Below are positions 25,741-34,187 of a stretch of 37,231 nt of DNA, in pieces (positions within the stretch are counted from its first letter, which is position 1; every line of letters starts with the position of its first letter). The translations under genes were made by a program, and so were the position numbers. This DNA is from Sphingopyxis sp. LK2115 (lineage in GTDB: Bacteria; Pseudomonadota; Alphaproteobacteria; Sphingomonadales; Sphingomonadaceae): positions 1-37,231 of the forward strand of contig NZ_JABWGQ010000037.1 of the NCBI RefSeq assembly GCF_014595975.1. The letters are read 5' to 3'. The notes under the pieces were generated by a model that did no database searches, was not told the origin of the DNA, and was given only the letters and a program-made list of their open reading frames with translations.

Positions 25741-26613
25741 ATGCGCCGCTTCACCCATTTCGCTGCCGTCGACTGGTCGGGCGCGCGCGGCGAACGGCAG
25801 CGCGGCATCGCGCTCGCCATCGCCAAGGGGCGCGACGCCCCGGCGCTGGTGCGGCCCGGCCATATCTGGTCGCGCGCGGAGATACTGGCGTGGCTGCAAG
25901 GCGTCGCCGAAACCGGCGCCGACATGCTGATCGGCTTCGACTTTTCGGCCGCCTTCGCCTTTGCCGACCGCGGCGGCTATTTTCCCGAATGGGACGAAAG
26001 CCCGCCTGACATGCCCGCCCTGTGGTCACTGGTCGAGCGGCTCGCCGCCGCCGATCCGCATTATGAAACAAGCGGTTTCCTGCACCACCCGGAGGCGCGG
26101 CGCCATTTCCGTCACGGCGGCGGCGACGTCGGCGATCTTTTCGCGCCCGGCACGGGGCGGCTGCGCGTCGTCGAACAGCATCAGCGCGCGACGCGGCAGG
26201 CGGCAAGCGTCAGCAATTTCAACCTGGTCGGCGCGGCCCAGGTCGGCAAGGCGAGCCTCAGCGGAATGCGGCTGCTGCACCGGCTGCGCGGTCGGATCCC
26301 GCTCTGGCCGCTCGATCCCGTGCCGACGACCGGCCCGCTGCTCGTCGAAATCTATACCAGCCTTGCCGCGCGCGCGGCGGGACTTGCGGGCGGGCGCAGC
26401 AAGATTCGCGACGGACGCGCGCTCGACGCTGCACTCGCCGCGCTCGGATCGCCGCCCGCGGGCGTCGCCGGCCCGGTCAGCGACCATGCCGCCGATGCGC
26501 TGCTCGCCGCCGCATGGCTGCGCGACATATCGGCAAAGGCTGCGCCCTGGGCGCCCGCTCCGCTTTCCGGGGCGCTCGCGCGGACCGAAGGCTGGACCTT
26601 CGGCATCGTCTGA
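25741..26613 (+). CDS. Predicted RNase-H-fold protein (DUF429-like)
   Basis: This 290-aa protein is not recognised with certainty. It opens with a strand ending in VDWSGA (Asp11), has IGFDFS (Asp67), LVEIYTS (Glu203), and ends with SDHAADALLAAAWL (Asp248 and Asp252). This spaced set of acidic residues, with the last ones on a C-terminal helix, matches the RNase-H/RuvC-like fold of DUF429 proteins, which are predicted nucleases. GAGG precedes the ATG. It is divergent from nfu and ends 75 bp before tRNA-Thr. The fold call is inference from motif order only. Confidence 0.55.
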   Translation: MRRFTHFAAVDWSGARGERQRGIALAIAKGRDAPALVRPGHIWSRAEILAWLQGVAETGADMLIGFDFSAAFAFADRGGYFPEWDESPPDMPALWSLVERLAAADPHYETSGFLHHPEARRHFRHGGGDVGDLFAPGTGRLRVVEQHQRATRQAASVSNFNLVGAAQVGKASLSGMRLLHRLRGRIPLWPLDPVPTTGPLLVEIYTSLAARAAGLAGGRSKIRDGRALDAALAALGSPPAGVAGPVSDHAADALLAAAWLRDISAKAAPWAPAPLSGALARTEGWTFGIV

Positions 26614-26688
26614 CATGGTTTCGACAGGGCATATTTTCCGCTGGCAGATATTTCCATCCGTCCGAAAAATGCCTAGGGGGCGCAAGAC

Positions 26689-26764
26689 GCCGGCTTAGCT
26701 CAGTTGGTAGAGCAACCGCCTTGTAAGCGGTAGGTCGTCAGTTCGAGTCTGACAGCCGGCACCA
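26689..26764 (+). tRNA. tRNA-Thr (TGT)
   Basis: A complete cloverleaf is visible. The acceptor stem is GCCGGCT with AGCCGGC. The anticodon stem ACCGC/GCGGT encloses CTTGTAA, giving anticodon TGT. The T-loop is GTTCGAGTC, the discriminator is A, and the CCA end is encoded. The heat-shock cluster begins 32 bases after it. Confidence 0.97.
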
Positions 26765-26795
26765 TTCCCCAATCCGCGACAGGCGGCGCGCAGCC

Positions 26796-26824
26796 CTTGA
26801 ATCGGGCGCAGCCGTTCCCAATTT
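26796..26824 (+). promoter_or_regulatory. Sigma-32 (RpoH)-type promoter of the hsp20 operon
   Basis: CTTG (26796-26799, in CTTGAAT) is followed after 18 bases by CCAATTT (26818-26824). This agrees with the alphaproteobacterial heat-shock pattern CTTG-N17/18-CYTATNT at all but one defined position. Transcription would begin near 26831, at the start of the ROSE-like leader. Confidence 0.7.
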
Positions 26825-26830
26825 CAGATG

Positions 26831-26931
26831 GCCGGATGCCGATCCGGGTCCGGTGGACATGGAGAGCGTCGGCTCTTCCTTACCGGCGCATCTCATGCCC
26901 GAATTGCTTCGTAAAGGAGGATTTGGAAATG
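26831..26931 (+). ncRNA. ROSE-like RNA thermometer in the hsp20 leader
   Basis: The 98-nt leader folds into a row of hairpins. They are CCGGAT/ATCCGG (26832-26847), GTCC/GGAC (26848-26858), GGAGAGC/GCTCTTC (26861-26878) and a final hairpin that hides the ribosome binding site. In the last one, AATTGCTTC (26902-26910) pairs with GGAGGATTT (26916-26924) around a GTAAA loop. It contains a G-G opposition (26906/26920) and a U-U opposition (26904/26922). A TTGCT facing the Shine-Dalgarno sequence with unstable G-G and U-U pairs is the hallmark of ROSE elements, which melt on heating and allow translation. Confidence 0.75.
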
Positions 26932-27408
26932 AGGAGCAACTTTGACTTCACGCCCTATCGGCGTTCCACGGTCGGTTTCGACCGTCTTTTCGATCTGCTC
27001 GAAACCGGGATGCGCGGCGACGCGGCCGATGGCTACCCGCCTTTCGACATCGTGCGACAGGGCGAGGACAGCTATCGCATAACGATCGCGGTCGCGGGCT
27101 TCCGTCCGGACGAGATCGAAGTGATCGCGCAGCAGAACCAGCTTACCGTCACCGGCAAGCGCGCCAGGGACGACGGCAAGGGCGAATATCTGCACCGCGG
27201 CATCGCCGCGCGCGACTTCGAGCGACGCTTCCAGCTTGCCGACTATATCGAGGTCGGCGAGGCAGGTTTCGACAATGGCCTGCTTTGGATCGAGTTGAAG
27301 CGCGTCGTCCCCGAAGCGATGAAACCACGCAAGATCGCGATCGGCAGCGGCAATTCCACCCCCGATCGCATCGCATCGCGCAACAAGAAGGCCCTCGAAT
27401 CGGCCTGA
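26929..27408 (+). CDS. Small heat-shock protein Hsp20 (IbpA type), ROSE-controlled
   Basis: This 159-aa ATP-independent holdase has an N-terminal arm (PYRRSTVGFDRLFDLLE), an alpha-crystallin domain (about 38-135, from YPPFDIVRQGEDSYRITIAVAGF to LLWIEL) and a short tail. The arm and FDIVRQGEDSY resemble IbpA-class Hsp20 proteins, the class usually controlled by ROSE thermometers. An excellent AAAGGAGG lies 8 bases before the ATG and is paired in the predicted thermometer. It is the first gene after the RpoH-type promoter, followed by a second hsp20. Confidence 0.95.
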   Translation: MRSNFDFTPYRRSTVGFDRLFDLLETGMRGDAADGYPPFDIVRQGEDSYRITIAVAGFRPDEIEVIAQQNQLTVTGKRARDDGKGEYLHRGIAARDFERRFQLADYIEVGEAGFDNGLLWIELKRVVPEAMKPRKIAIGSGNSTPDRIASRNKKALESA

Positions 27409-27497
27409 TCGTCGCGCGAAGGCCGAAGCGCCGTCCGACCCGCCATGCCAGGCGGGCCGGTCGGCAACCTTGTTCCAGTCTTGAGGAGATGATTATC

Positions 27498-28019
27498 ATG
27501 TCACTTCGCGATCTCATTCCGTGGAGCCGACAGGAAAACCGGCTCCCCATTGCAGCAGACACGCGCGACAGCGCGGAGTATGAAACGCATCCGCTGCTTT
27601 CGCTGCACCGCGAGGTCAATCGTCTGTTCGACGATGTGTTTCGTGGCCTTGGCGGCACAGGCCCGGTGCGGTTCGACGCGCGCGGCGTGTGGCCTCATAT
27701 CGAAATGGGCGAAACCGACAGCGAAATCCGCATCACGGCCGAACTGCCCGGCCTCGAAGAGAAGGACGTCGACCTCAGCGTCGAGGAAGGCGTGCTGACC
27801 CTGCGCGGCGAGAAACGCGCGGACATCGAAGACCGCGACCGCGGCTATTCCGAGCGAAGCTATGGTCGCTTTGAACGCCGTATCGCCCTGCCGTCGGGGA
27901 TCGACCGCGATAAGGCGACTGCGACGTTCAGGAACGGCGTGCTCTCCGTCCGCCTGCCCCGAACGGAGGCGGCGAAGAAAAATGTTCGCCGCATTCCGAT
28001 CAATGGCAAGGCCGCATGA
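27498..28019 (+). CDS. Small heat-shock protein Hsp20 (class distinct from the first)
   Basis: This 173-aa protein has an N-terminal region starting SLRDLIPWSRQENRLP, then LHREVNRLFDDVFRGL, and an alpha-crystallin domain from about 65 to 165 with ITAELPGLEEKDVDLSVEEG and GVLSVRLPR. It resembles the HspC/Hsp16.5-like class more than IbpA, so the two neighbours are probably not a recent duplication. The ATG at 27498 has GAGGAG 9 bases upstream; 27489 is an alternative. No separate promoter is evident in the 89 bp before it, so it is likely in the same operon. An imperfect GC-rich hairpin sits in that gap. Confidence 0.94.
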   Translation: MSLRDLIPWSRQENRLPIAADTRDSAEYETHPLLSLHREVNRLFDDVFRGLGGTGPVRFDARGVWPHIEMGETDSEIRITAELPGLEEKDVDLSVEEGVLTLRGEKRADIEDRDRGYSERSYGRFERRIALPSGIDRDKATATFRNGVLSVRLPRTEAAKKNVRRIPINGKAA

Positions 28020-28446
28020 AGCCGTCGCCCGGACGATCGGGCTGATCCCCGACGACGTCCGGGCGATCGTCGAGCCGGTCCCCCGGCGCGCGTCATCGAC
28101 ATCAGGGCGCAGGTTTCGTGACCGCTGGCGGGTGCGCTTCGTGCCGCGATGGGCGCCTTCGATCGACCCGCTTACGGGCTGGACCGGCGGCGGCGATCCG
28201 CTTGCCACCGTGGAGTTGCAGTTCGCGAGCCGAAGATCCGCGGAGCTTTATTGTCGTCGCGCGGGCATCCCTTTCGAAAGCCGGGGCGTGCCGCCGGCTC
28301 GGTCGCGCGCGGCAAAGCTTCCGCCCGGCGACGCGATGGCGCTGTGCTGCTGGCCGACGGGGCCGCACCCGCGATGCTGCGGACGCTATCCCGTCGCGGG
28401 GCGATTTGCGGCGCGGAAAGACGATGAGCCGCAGCGCGCTGCATAG
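28003..28446 (+). CDS. NDUFS4-like protein with cysteine-rich tail
   Basis: This 147-aa protein matches the ETC complex I NDUFS4 domain. WRVRFVPRWAPSIDPLTGW (42-60) then GGGDPLATVELQF and SAELYCRRAGIPFE correspond to the family pattern of W-x-eF, dPLMGW, D-x-l and the A-x-x-y-a-x-x-x-g-i-x-y segment. NDUFS4 is an accessory subunit of respiratory complex I. Unusually, a C-terminal extension holds two CC pairs (115-116 and 125-126), which could bind metal or form disulfides. The gene overlaps the second hsp20 by 17 bp and so belongs to the heat-shock operon. The start at 28003 lacks a clear ribosome binding site, suggesting coupling; 27982 is an alternative. Confidence 0.78.
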   Translation: MARPHEAVARTIGLIPDDVRAIVEPVPRRASSTSGRRFRDRWRVRFVPRWAPSIDPLTGWTGGGDPLATVELQFASRRSAELYCRRAGIPFESRGVPPARSRAAKLPPGDAMALCCWPTGPHPRCCGRYPVAGRFAARKDDEPQRAA

Positions 28447-28457
28447 CGCGCTGCGGC
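28428..28457. terminator. Perfect 13-bp hairpin between convergent NDUFS4-like and usg genes
   Basis: GCCGCAGCGCGCT (28428-28440) and AGCGCGCTGCGGC (28445-28457) are exact reverse complements around a GCAT loop. The hairpin covers the stop codon of the NDUFS4-like gene and lies six bases before the usg stop. There is no T-run, so it may be a bidirectional pausing or mRNA-end element rather than a classic intrinsic terminator. Confidence 0.6.
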
Positions 28458-28462
28458 AGCGC

Positions 28463-28732
28463 TCACTGGACCGAGATCACGCCATCGACCGCGCGCCACT
28501 CGGCCGGGCGGATCAGTCGTTCGTGCGCGATCCGCACCGAATGGAGCGCGGCCTCGATTTCCCGCCGCCAATGGTCGAGGAAATTGAACAGCACGGGAAA
28601 GTCGGGCGCGAGATCATATTCCTGCCAGACAAAAAGCTGCAACAACGACGGGTGATCGGGTCGGTAATAATGAATCTCGGCCGTGGTCAGCCCATAGCCC
28701 CGCAACTGCCGGGCCAACGCCGACTCGCTCAT
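28463..28732 (-). CDS. usg: Usg family protein
   Basis: This 89-aa protein matches the alphaproteobacterial Usg family over its full length: [37 protein letters not shown] and [18 protein letters not shown]. Usg was named for the gene upstream of trpF in Caulobacter and its function is unknown. Here it is not in a trp context but in a heat-shock cluster. Its ATG overlaps the stop of the preceding 78-aa gene by four bases. Confidence 0.9.
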   Translation of the reverse strand: MSESALARQLRGYGLTTAEIHYYRPDHPSLLQLFVWQEYDLAPDFPVLFNFLDHWRREIEAALHSVRIAHERLIRPAEWRAVDGVISVQ

Positions 28733-28965
28733 TGCGCGCGCGGACGCTCCCCGCCCCGCCCATCGGCCGTCGGCGGCATCATGCGTCCCCTGCGCAACGG
28801 GTGGGCGCGATTTGTGCCGGTTGGCCGACCGAATCCGGACCTGTCGCAGGGCGCGGCGCGGTCCGACGCCAACCGCGCGAGCACGGCGTGCGCGACCTCC
28901 GGTTCGAACCGCGGCTGGCGCTCAGCGTCAAAGGGATGAAGAATACGGGAAAATGGCTGCGACAT
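28729..28965 (-). CDS. 78-aa protein of unknown function, coupled to usg
   Basis: This 78-aa protein is not recognised. It begins [20 protein letters not shown], has a short helix ([11 protein letters not shown]), and ends in a basic, Gly- and Pro-rich tail likely to be disordered. Reality is supported by a near-perfect AAGGAGG 7 bases before the ATG and by the ATGA overlap with usg. The gene is divergent from groESL; the CIRCE element lies 120 bp upstream. A CTTG-N18-CCAAAAT sequence could make this a heat-shock unit. Confidence 0.65.
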   Translation of the reverse strand: MSQPFSRILHPFDAERQPRFEPEVAHAVLARLASDRAAPCDRSGFGRPTGTNRAHPLRRGRMMPPTADGRGGERPRAQ

Positions 28966-29026
28966 GATCGTGCCTCCTTCCTGTGTCGCTTCCTGTTCGC
29001 GGCCGCGGCGCCGCGGCGCGGAAGCA

Positions 29027-29055
29027 ATTTTGGACCGGATACGAGCCGCGTCAAG
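29027..29055 (-). promoter_or_regulatory. Possible RpoH-type promoter for the 78-aa gene and usg
   Basis: On the minus strand CTTG (29052-29055, in CTTGACG) is followed after 18 bases by CCAAAAT (29027-29033). Most defined positions of the alphaproteobacterial sigma-32 pattern agree, and TTGACG could also serve as a sigma-70 -35 box. It lies 60 bp before the ATG. Confidence 0.4.
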
Positions 29056-29085
29056 AGGGTCGGCAGCCGACGGAAACACATTCCC

Positions 29086-29112
29086 TTGGCACTCTCGATC
29101 CAAGAGTGCCAA
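29086..29112. promoter_or_regulatory. CIRCE element (HrcA operator) upstream of groES
   Basis: TTGGCACTC, nine bases, GAGTGCCAA is a perfect inverted repeat. It differs from the classic CIRCE (TTAGCACTC-N9-GAGTGCTAA) by one symmetrical base pair. It is the binding site of the HrcA repressor, which is not encoded in this window. Lying between divergent genes, it could act on both. Confidence 0.92.
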
Positions 29113-29129
29113 AATTTTCTCGCGCCCCT

Positions 29130-29158
29130 CTTGAAGCGCGAAAATCGCTTTCCTAGCT
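29130..29158 (+). promoter_or_regulatory. Possible RpoH-type promoter of groESL
   Basis: CTTG (29130-29133, in CTTGAAG) is followed after 18 bases by CCTAGCT (29152-29158), one mismatch from CYTATNT. It lies 17 bp after the CIRCE element and 68 bp before groES, so HrcA and sigma-32 would both control the operon. Confidence 0.5.
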
Positions 29159-29226
29159 CCATCATGCCGCCCGTCCGGGAAGGCGGGCGGTTCGCATCAT
29201 ATCGTTATGCAATCAGGAGGTTATGC

Positions 29227-29541
29227 ATGCATTTCCGTCCCTTGCACGACCGTGTGGTCGTTCGCCGCATCGAAGCCGAGGAAAAAAGCTCGGGCGGCAT
29301 CATCATTCCCGACACCGCCAAGGAAAAGCCGCAGGAAGGTGAAGTGGTCGCCGTGGGCCCCGGCGCGCGCGCCGAGGACGGCACGGTGACGGCGCTGGAC
29401 GTCAAGGTCGGCGACCGCATCCTGTTCGGCAAATGGTCGGGCACCGAGGTCCGCATCGACGGCGAGGAACTGCTCATCATGAAGGAAAGCGACATCCTCG
29501 GCGTTATCGAGCGGGTCGAATCGCTGAAGAAGGCTGCGTAA
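29227..29541 (+). CDS. groES: GroES co-chaperonin
   Basis: This 104-aa protein forms the heptameric lid of GroEL. It starts [44 protein letters not shown], in which the mobile loop [11 protein letters not shown] is intact. It ends with [19 protein letters not shown] lies six bases before the ATG at 29227. The 53-bp gap to groEL implies one operon. It is slightly longer than typical 95-97-aa GroES proteins, owing to a C-terminal extension (RVESLKKAA). Confidence 0.97.
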   Translation: MHFRPLHDRVVVRRIEAEEKSSGGIIIPDTAKEKPQEGEVVAVGPGARAEDGTVTALDVKVGDRILFGKWSGTEVRIDGEELLIMKESDILGVIERVESLKKAA

Positions 29542-29579
29542 CGCCAGCCCGTTTTGACCAAATCGTGAAAGGAATCTGA

Positions 29580-31214
<1,635 letters not shown>

Positions 31215-31221
31215 CCCGTGC

Positions 31222-31247
31222 GGGGGTGGCGGAAAGCCGCCACCCCC
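31222..31247 (+). terminator. Perfect 11-bp hairpin after groEL
   Basis: GGGGGTGGCGG and CCGCCACCCCC enclose an AAAG loop, starting 8 bases after the groEL stop. The stem is very stable, but no T-run follows. It probably ends or protects the groESL mRNA. Confidence 0.65.
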
Positions 31248-31276
31248 AATCGCCGCCACGCGGCGGACGCGCGCAA

Positions 31277-31555
31277 TCAGCGGGTCGCTGCCACCGCGGC
31301 CCTGGCCGTCACATGCAACAACGCGCGAAACTCGGCGAGCAAGGCGGGGTCGGCGGGATCATATCGGCGTTCGCTGCCGAACTGGTTGCCGTTGCAAACA
31401 TAGAAAGCGTCGTGACGTCGCGCGGATGCGGCGAGGTCACCCGAGAATCCTTCGACGATGGCGCCCGCGATCGTTTCTTTTACGTCGAACGAACCATAGT
31501 TCCCGATCGCCGCCCCGACGCCCGCACGAAATTGATCGCGGCGCCGACAGCGCAC
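31277..31555 (-). pseudogene. Possible remnant of an unknown gene
   Basis: A 92-codon open frame on the minus strand has normal codon use and plausible protein composition (GAAIGNYGSFDVKETIAGAI, then FYVCNGNQFGSERRYDPADPALLAEFRALLHV). Its only start is a GTG without a ribosome binding site, directly after an in-frame stop. A better start, an ATG at about 31598 with a GGGGTGGGGA stretch before it, is in another frame. This suggests a frameshifted or truncated gene. I do not recognise the family. Confidence 0.35.
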
Positions 31556-31599
31556 CCATCAGCGGAACGATCCGCCGCTTGTGAAAATCCTGCCTCATT

Positions 31600-32069
31600 C
31601 CCCACCCCTTCCATCTCGCCGAACGATGTTCCGCCCCTGCAAACGCATGGCGACGACAAAAAATGATGCGTCCTGTCCTGTATGAATAATAATAATACGC
31701 GCCCCATCTATATCCTTCGGCATATGGACCCGGCGCAGCTCCTGGCCTCCGTGGGCGGGGGATGAAATCCCTCTTTCCTATATGGCGCCGTCATGCTCTA
31801 GCAGCACCAAGTTCGCCGAGGCTTCAGCTGGGGCTCGGCCCTTGGGGCCGATCGACCTTCGGGCAATGGCGAGCCGAAAATGGGGGTTCAGCGCGACCCG
31901 AAGCACGGCGTGCCGATGGCCGGTGAGCGACGGAAGCGCAAACACCCTCATTGACAGGCCGCCGGAACCGAATGTCGATCGCCCATAAAGCCACAGAGGA
32001 CACAAAGGGCCCGTGCATGCGGGTCTTTGGTGGCTTTGGGGGGAACCGCAAGACTGACGGGAGATAGGT
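31600..32069. other. Intergenic region with a long inverted repeat and no clear gene
   Basis: About 470 bp before mltG hold no convincing gene. The section around 31680-31700 is AT-rich (repeated AATAAT). TTGACA occurs at 31951-31956, but without a good -10 box. The main structure is the inverted repeat at 31987-32037, annotated separately. Short frames in both directions lack family signatures. Confidence 0.55.
31987..32037. repeat. Long imperfect inverted repeat upstream of mltG
   Basis: AAAGCCAC (31987-31994) pairs with GTGGCTTT (32030-32037). Further in, CAAAG pairs with CTTTG and GCCCG with CGGGT, around TGCATG. The hairpin lies 33 bp before the mltG start. It could be a mobile-repeat (MITE- or REP-like) unit, a terminator remnant, or a leader structure of mltG. 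Confidence 0.6.
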
Positions 32070-33008
32070 GTGCATCCGTTCCGCTGGCTGATGGTCGCGA
32101 TCCTGACCCTGATGCTCGCCGCCTGCTCGCCCGGCGCACCGAAAGACGCCGAAATTGTCATCCCCAAAGGTGCGAGCATCGCCAGGGCTGGCGAGATACT
32201 CGAGGAAGCCGGGCTGGTTTCGGCGTCGAGTTTTCGCAATCAAGCCCGTTTTTTCGGATCGGACGAGCCGATCAAGCCCGGCGAATATCGAATCGAAAAG
32301 GGGATGGATGCAGGCGATATTCTGAAGCTGCTCCAATCGGGTAAGACGATCCAGCGCCTGGTGACGATTCCAGAGGGCATGCCTTCGATCATGGCCTGGG
32401 AACGGTTGATGGCAGAGGAGCGTTTGACGGGCGAAATCCCCGTGCCAGCCGAGGGCAGCATCCTGCCCGATTCCTATGCGTTCACCACGGGCGAAAGCCG
32501 CGCGGCGGTGGTCGCGCGAATGCAGGCTGCGATGGACAAGGCCTTTGCCGAATTGTGGGCGAAACGCAGTCCGCGCACGGCGGTGAGGAACCGCAACGAG
32601 GCGATCACGCTTGCCTCGATCGTCGAAAAGGAAACCGCCGTCGCGGCCGAGCGCCGCACCGTCGCGGGGGTCTATACCAATCGCCTCGCGGTGGGGATGC
32701 GGCTTCAGGCCGATCCGACGATCATTTATCCGATCACCAGGGGCAAGCCGCTCGGCCGCCGCATCCTGCGTTCCGAAATCCAGGCGGTGAACGACTATAA
32801 CACCTATGCGATGGCGGGGCTGCCCAAGGGGCCGATCGCCAACCCCGGCAGGGCGTCGATCGCCGCCGTGCTCGACCCCGAAGCCAACGACTATCTCTTC
32901 TTCGTCGCGCGCGGCGACGGCAGCCATGTCTTTGCGCGCACGCTCTCCGAACATAATGCCAATGTCCGGAAATGGTATGCGCTTCGCCGCGAACGAGGGG
33001 AAATGTAG
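32070..33008 (+). CDS. mltG: MltG: endolytic murein transglycosylase
   Basis: This 312-aa enzyme cuts nascent glycan strands and sets peptidoglycan strand length. It shows a LysM-like part (IPKGASIARAGEILEEAGLV), the catalytic Glu186 in LASIVEKETAV, and the family end NDYNTYAMAGLPKGPIANPG to DYLFFVARGDGSHVF. The N-terminus ends in LMLAAC (Cys19), a good lipobox, so the protein may be a lipoprotein instead of having the usual transmembrane anchor. The start is a GTG preceded by GGGAG. In many relatives mltG follows fabF; here it does not. Confidence 0.94.
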   Translation: MHPFRWLMVAILTLMLAACSPGAPKDAEIVIPKGASIARAGEILEEAGLVSASSFRNQARFFGSDEPIKPGEYRIEKGMDAGDILKLLQSGKTIQRLVTIPEGMPSIMAWERLMAEERLTGEIPVPAEGSILPDSYAFTTGESRAAVVARMQAAMDKAFAELWAKRSPRTAVRNRNEAITLASIVEKETAVAAERRTVAGVYTNRLAVGMRLQADPTIIYPITRGKPLGRRILRSEIQAVNDYNTYAMAGLPKGPIANPGRASIAAVLDPEANDYLFFVARGDGSHVFARTLSEHNANVRKWYALRRERGEM

Positions 33009-33041
33009 GCGCACCGCGAAAGGGATGATGGGAGGATGAGG

Positions 33042-34187
33042 ATGCGAACTTTGTCGATCACACTGGCGCTTGTCATCGGGCTGGCCGCCTGCGCGGCGAA
33101 CGGCGAGGGGGCGGCCAATCCGCATGCCGCCGACGTTCGTTTCGAGGACGGGCCGCGCCTCGGCGCGCCGCGGGCGACCCATCAACTGATTGCGACCGCG
33201 GACGGCAAGCTGCTGGCCATCGGCGGCTGCGTGCGTTCGGGTTGCGACGTCGGGCCCGCCAGCGCGACGGTCGACATCATCGATGCGGCCAGCATGGCGC
33301 TGGTCGGTCGCGGCCGTCTGCTCGCCGCGCATGTCCAGCCATCGGCCGTCGCGCTGCGCGACGGCCGGGTGCTGATCGCAGGCAGCTGGATCGACGGGCG
33401 CCCGGCCACGTCGATCGAGATATTCGATCCCCGAACCGGCAAATCGGTCGCGGGACCGGCGTTCGGCGGACCGCGGGTCAATGCCGCCGTCGTCGGACTT
33501 GCCGACGGACGGGTTCTGATCGCCGGCGGTTATGACGGCCAGGATGCGCTCGGCGATGCGCTGATCTTCGATCCCGCCAGCGGAAAGCTGTCGGCGGCAG
33601 GCCGGCTCGTTACGCCGCGCGCAGGGGCCAGCGCCACCTTGCTGTCCGATGGCCGGGTGCTGATCGTCGGCGGCGGACGCGCCGAACGACGCCCCCGGAT
33701 CGCCCTTGCGAGCGCCGAAATCTTCGACCCGGCAACGGGACGCTTCGAGGCAGCGGGATCGCTGGCGGAAGGGCGCTACAAACATGGCGCGGTCCGGCTC
33801 GACAATGGTGACGTGCTCGTCGTCGGCGGCTCCGATGGACGCGATTCCGGCGGCAAATTGCGTTCGGTCGAACGGTATGATGTGGCCGCGGGCCGCTTTG
33901 TGCCCGCCGGTCAGTTGCTCGCCGGACGCTACAAGCTGGCGGACACCCTGCTTGTTCTGCCTGGAAACCGGGTGCTCGTGGCGGTCGACGATCTGATGCC
34001 CGAGATTTTCGATGTTGCGAGCGGTCGCAGCAACCGGGTCGACCATGACCTCGGCGATCGCTGGAACTTCATGGCGCTGGCGCGCGTCGATTCGCGGCGC
34101 GCGTTGCTGGCCGGCGGTTACAGCGAAAAGGGGATCGACCCGACCGATCGCAGCTGGGTCATCCATCTGCCGACGGGGGCGTCGTGA
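33042..34187 (+). CDS. Kelch-repeat lipoprotein
   Basis: This 381-aa protein has a lipoprotein signal (GLAAC, Cys17) and then about six repeats of roughly 50 residues, each with a core like DGRVLIAGG plus a following IFDPATG segment. This is the Kelch/galactose-oxidase-like beta-propeller pattern. A propeller anchored to a membrane leaflet would serve as a binding or scaffold protein; no enzymatic residues are evident. The start at 33042 is spaced correctly from GGAGG; an ATG at 33036 is too close. The stop overlaps the next gene (GTGA), suggesting a functional link with the hydrolase. Confidence 0.88.
   Translation: MRTLSITLALVIGLAACAANGEGAANPHAADVRFEDGPRLGAPRATHQLIATADGKLLAIGGCVRSGCDVGPASATVDIIDAASMALVGRGRLLAAHVQPSAVALRDGRVLIAGSWIDGRPATSIEIFDPRTGKSVAGPAFGGPRVNAAVVGLADGRVLIAGGYDGQDALGDALIFDPASGKLSAAGRLVTPRAGASATLLSDGRVLIVGGGRAERRPRIALASAEIFDPATGRFEAAGSLAEGRYKHGAVRLDNGDVLVVGGSDGRDSGGKLRSVERYDVAAGRFVPAGQLLAGRYKLADTLLVLPGNRVLVAVDDLMPEIFDVASGRSNRVDHDLGDRWNFMALARVDSRRALLAGGYSEKGIDPTDRSWVIHLPTGAS

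Noticed and set aside
27409..27497. Second RNA thermometer before the second hsp20
   Set aside because: There is a GC-rich hairpin, but it does not cover the ribosome binding site and no TTGCT-type partner is present.
31780..31990. Possible fabF 3' remnant upstream of mltG
   Set aside because: fabF often precedes mltG in relatives, so I looked for its conserved C-terminal end. No frame in either direction contains it.
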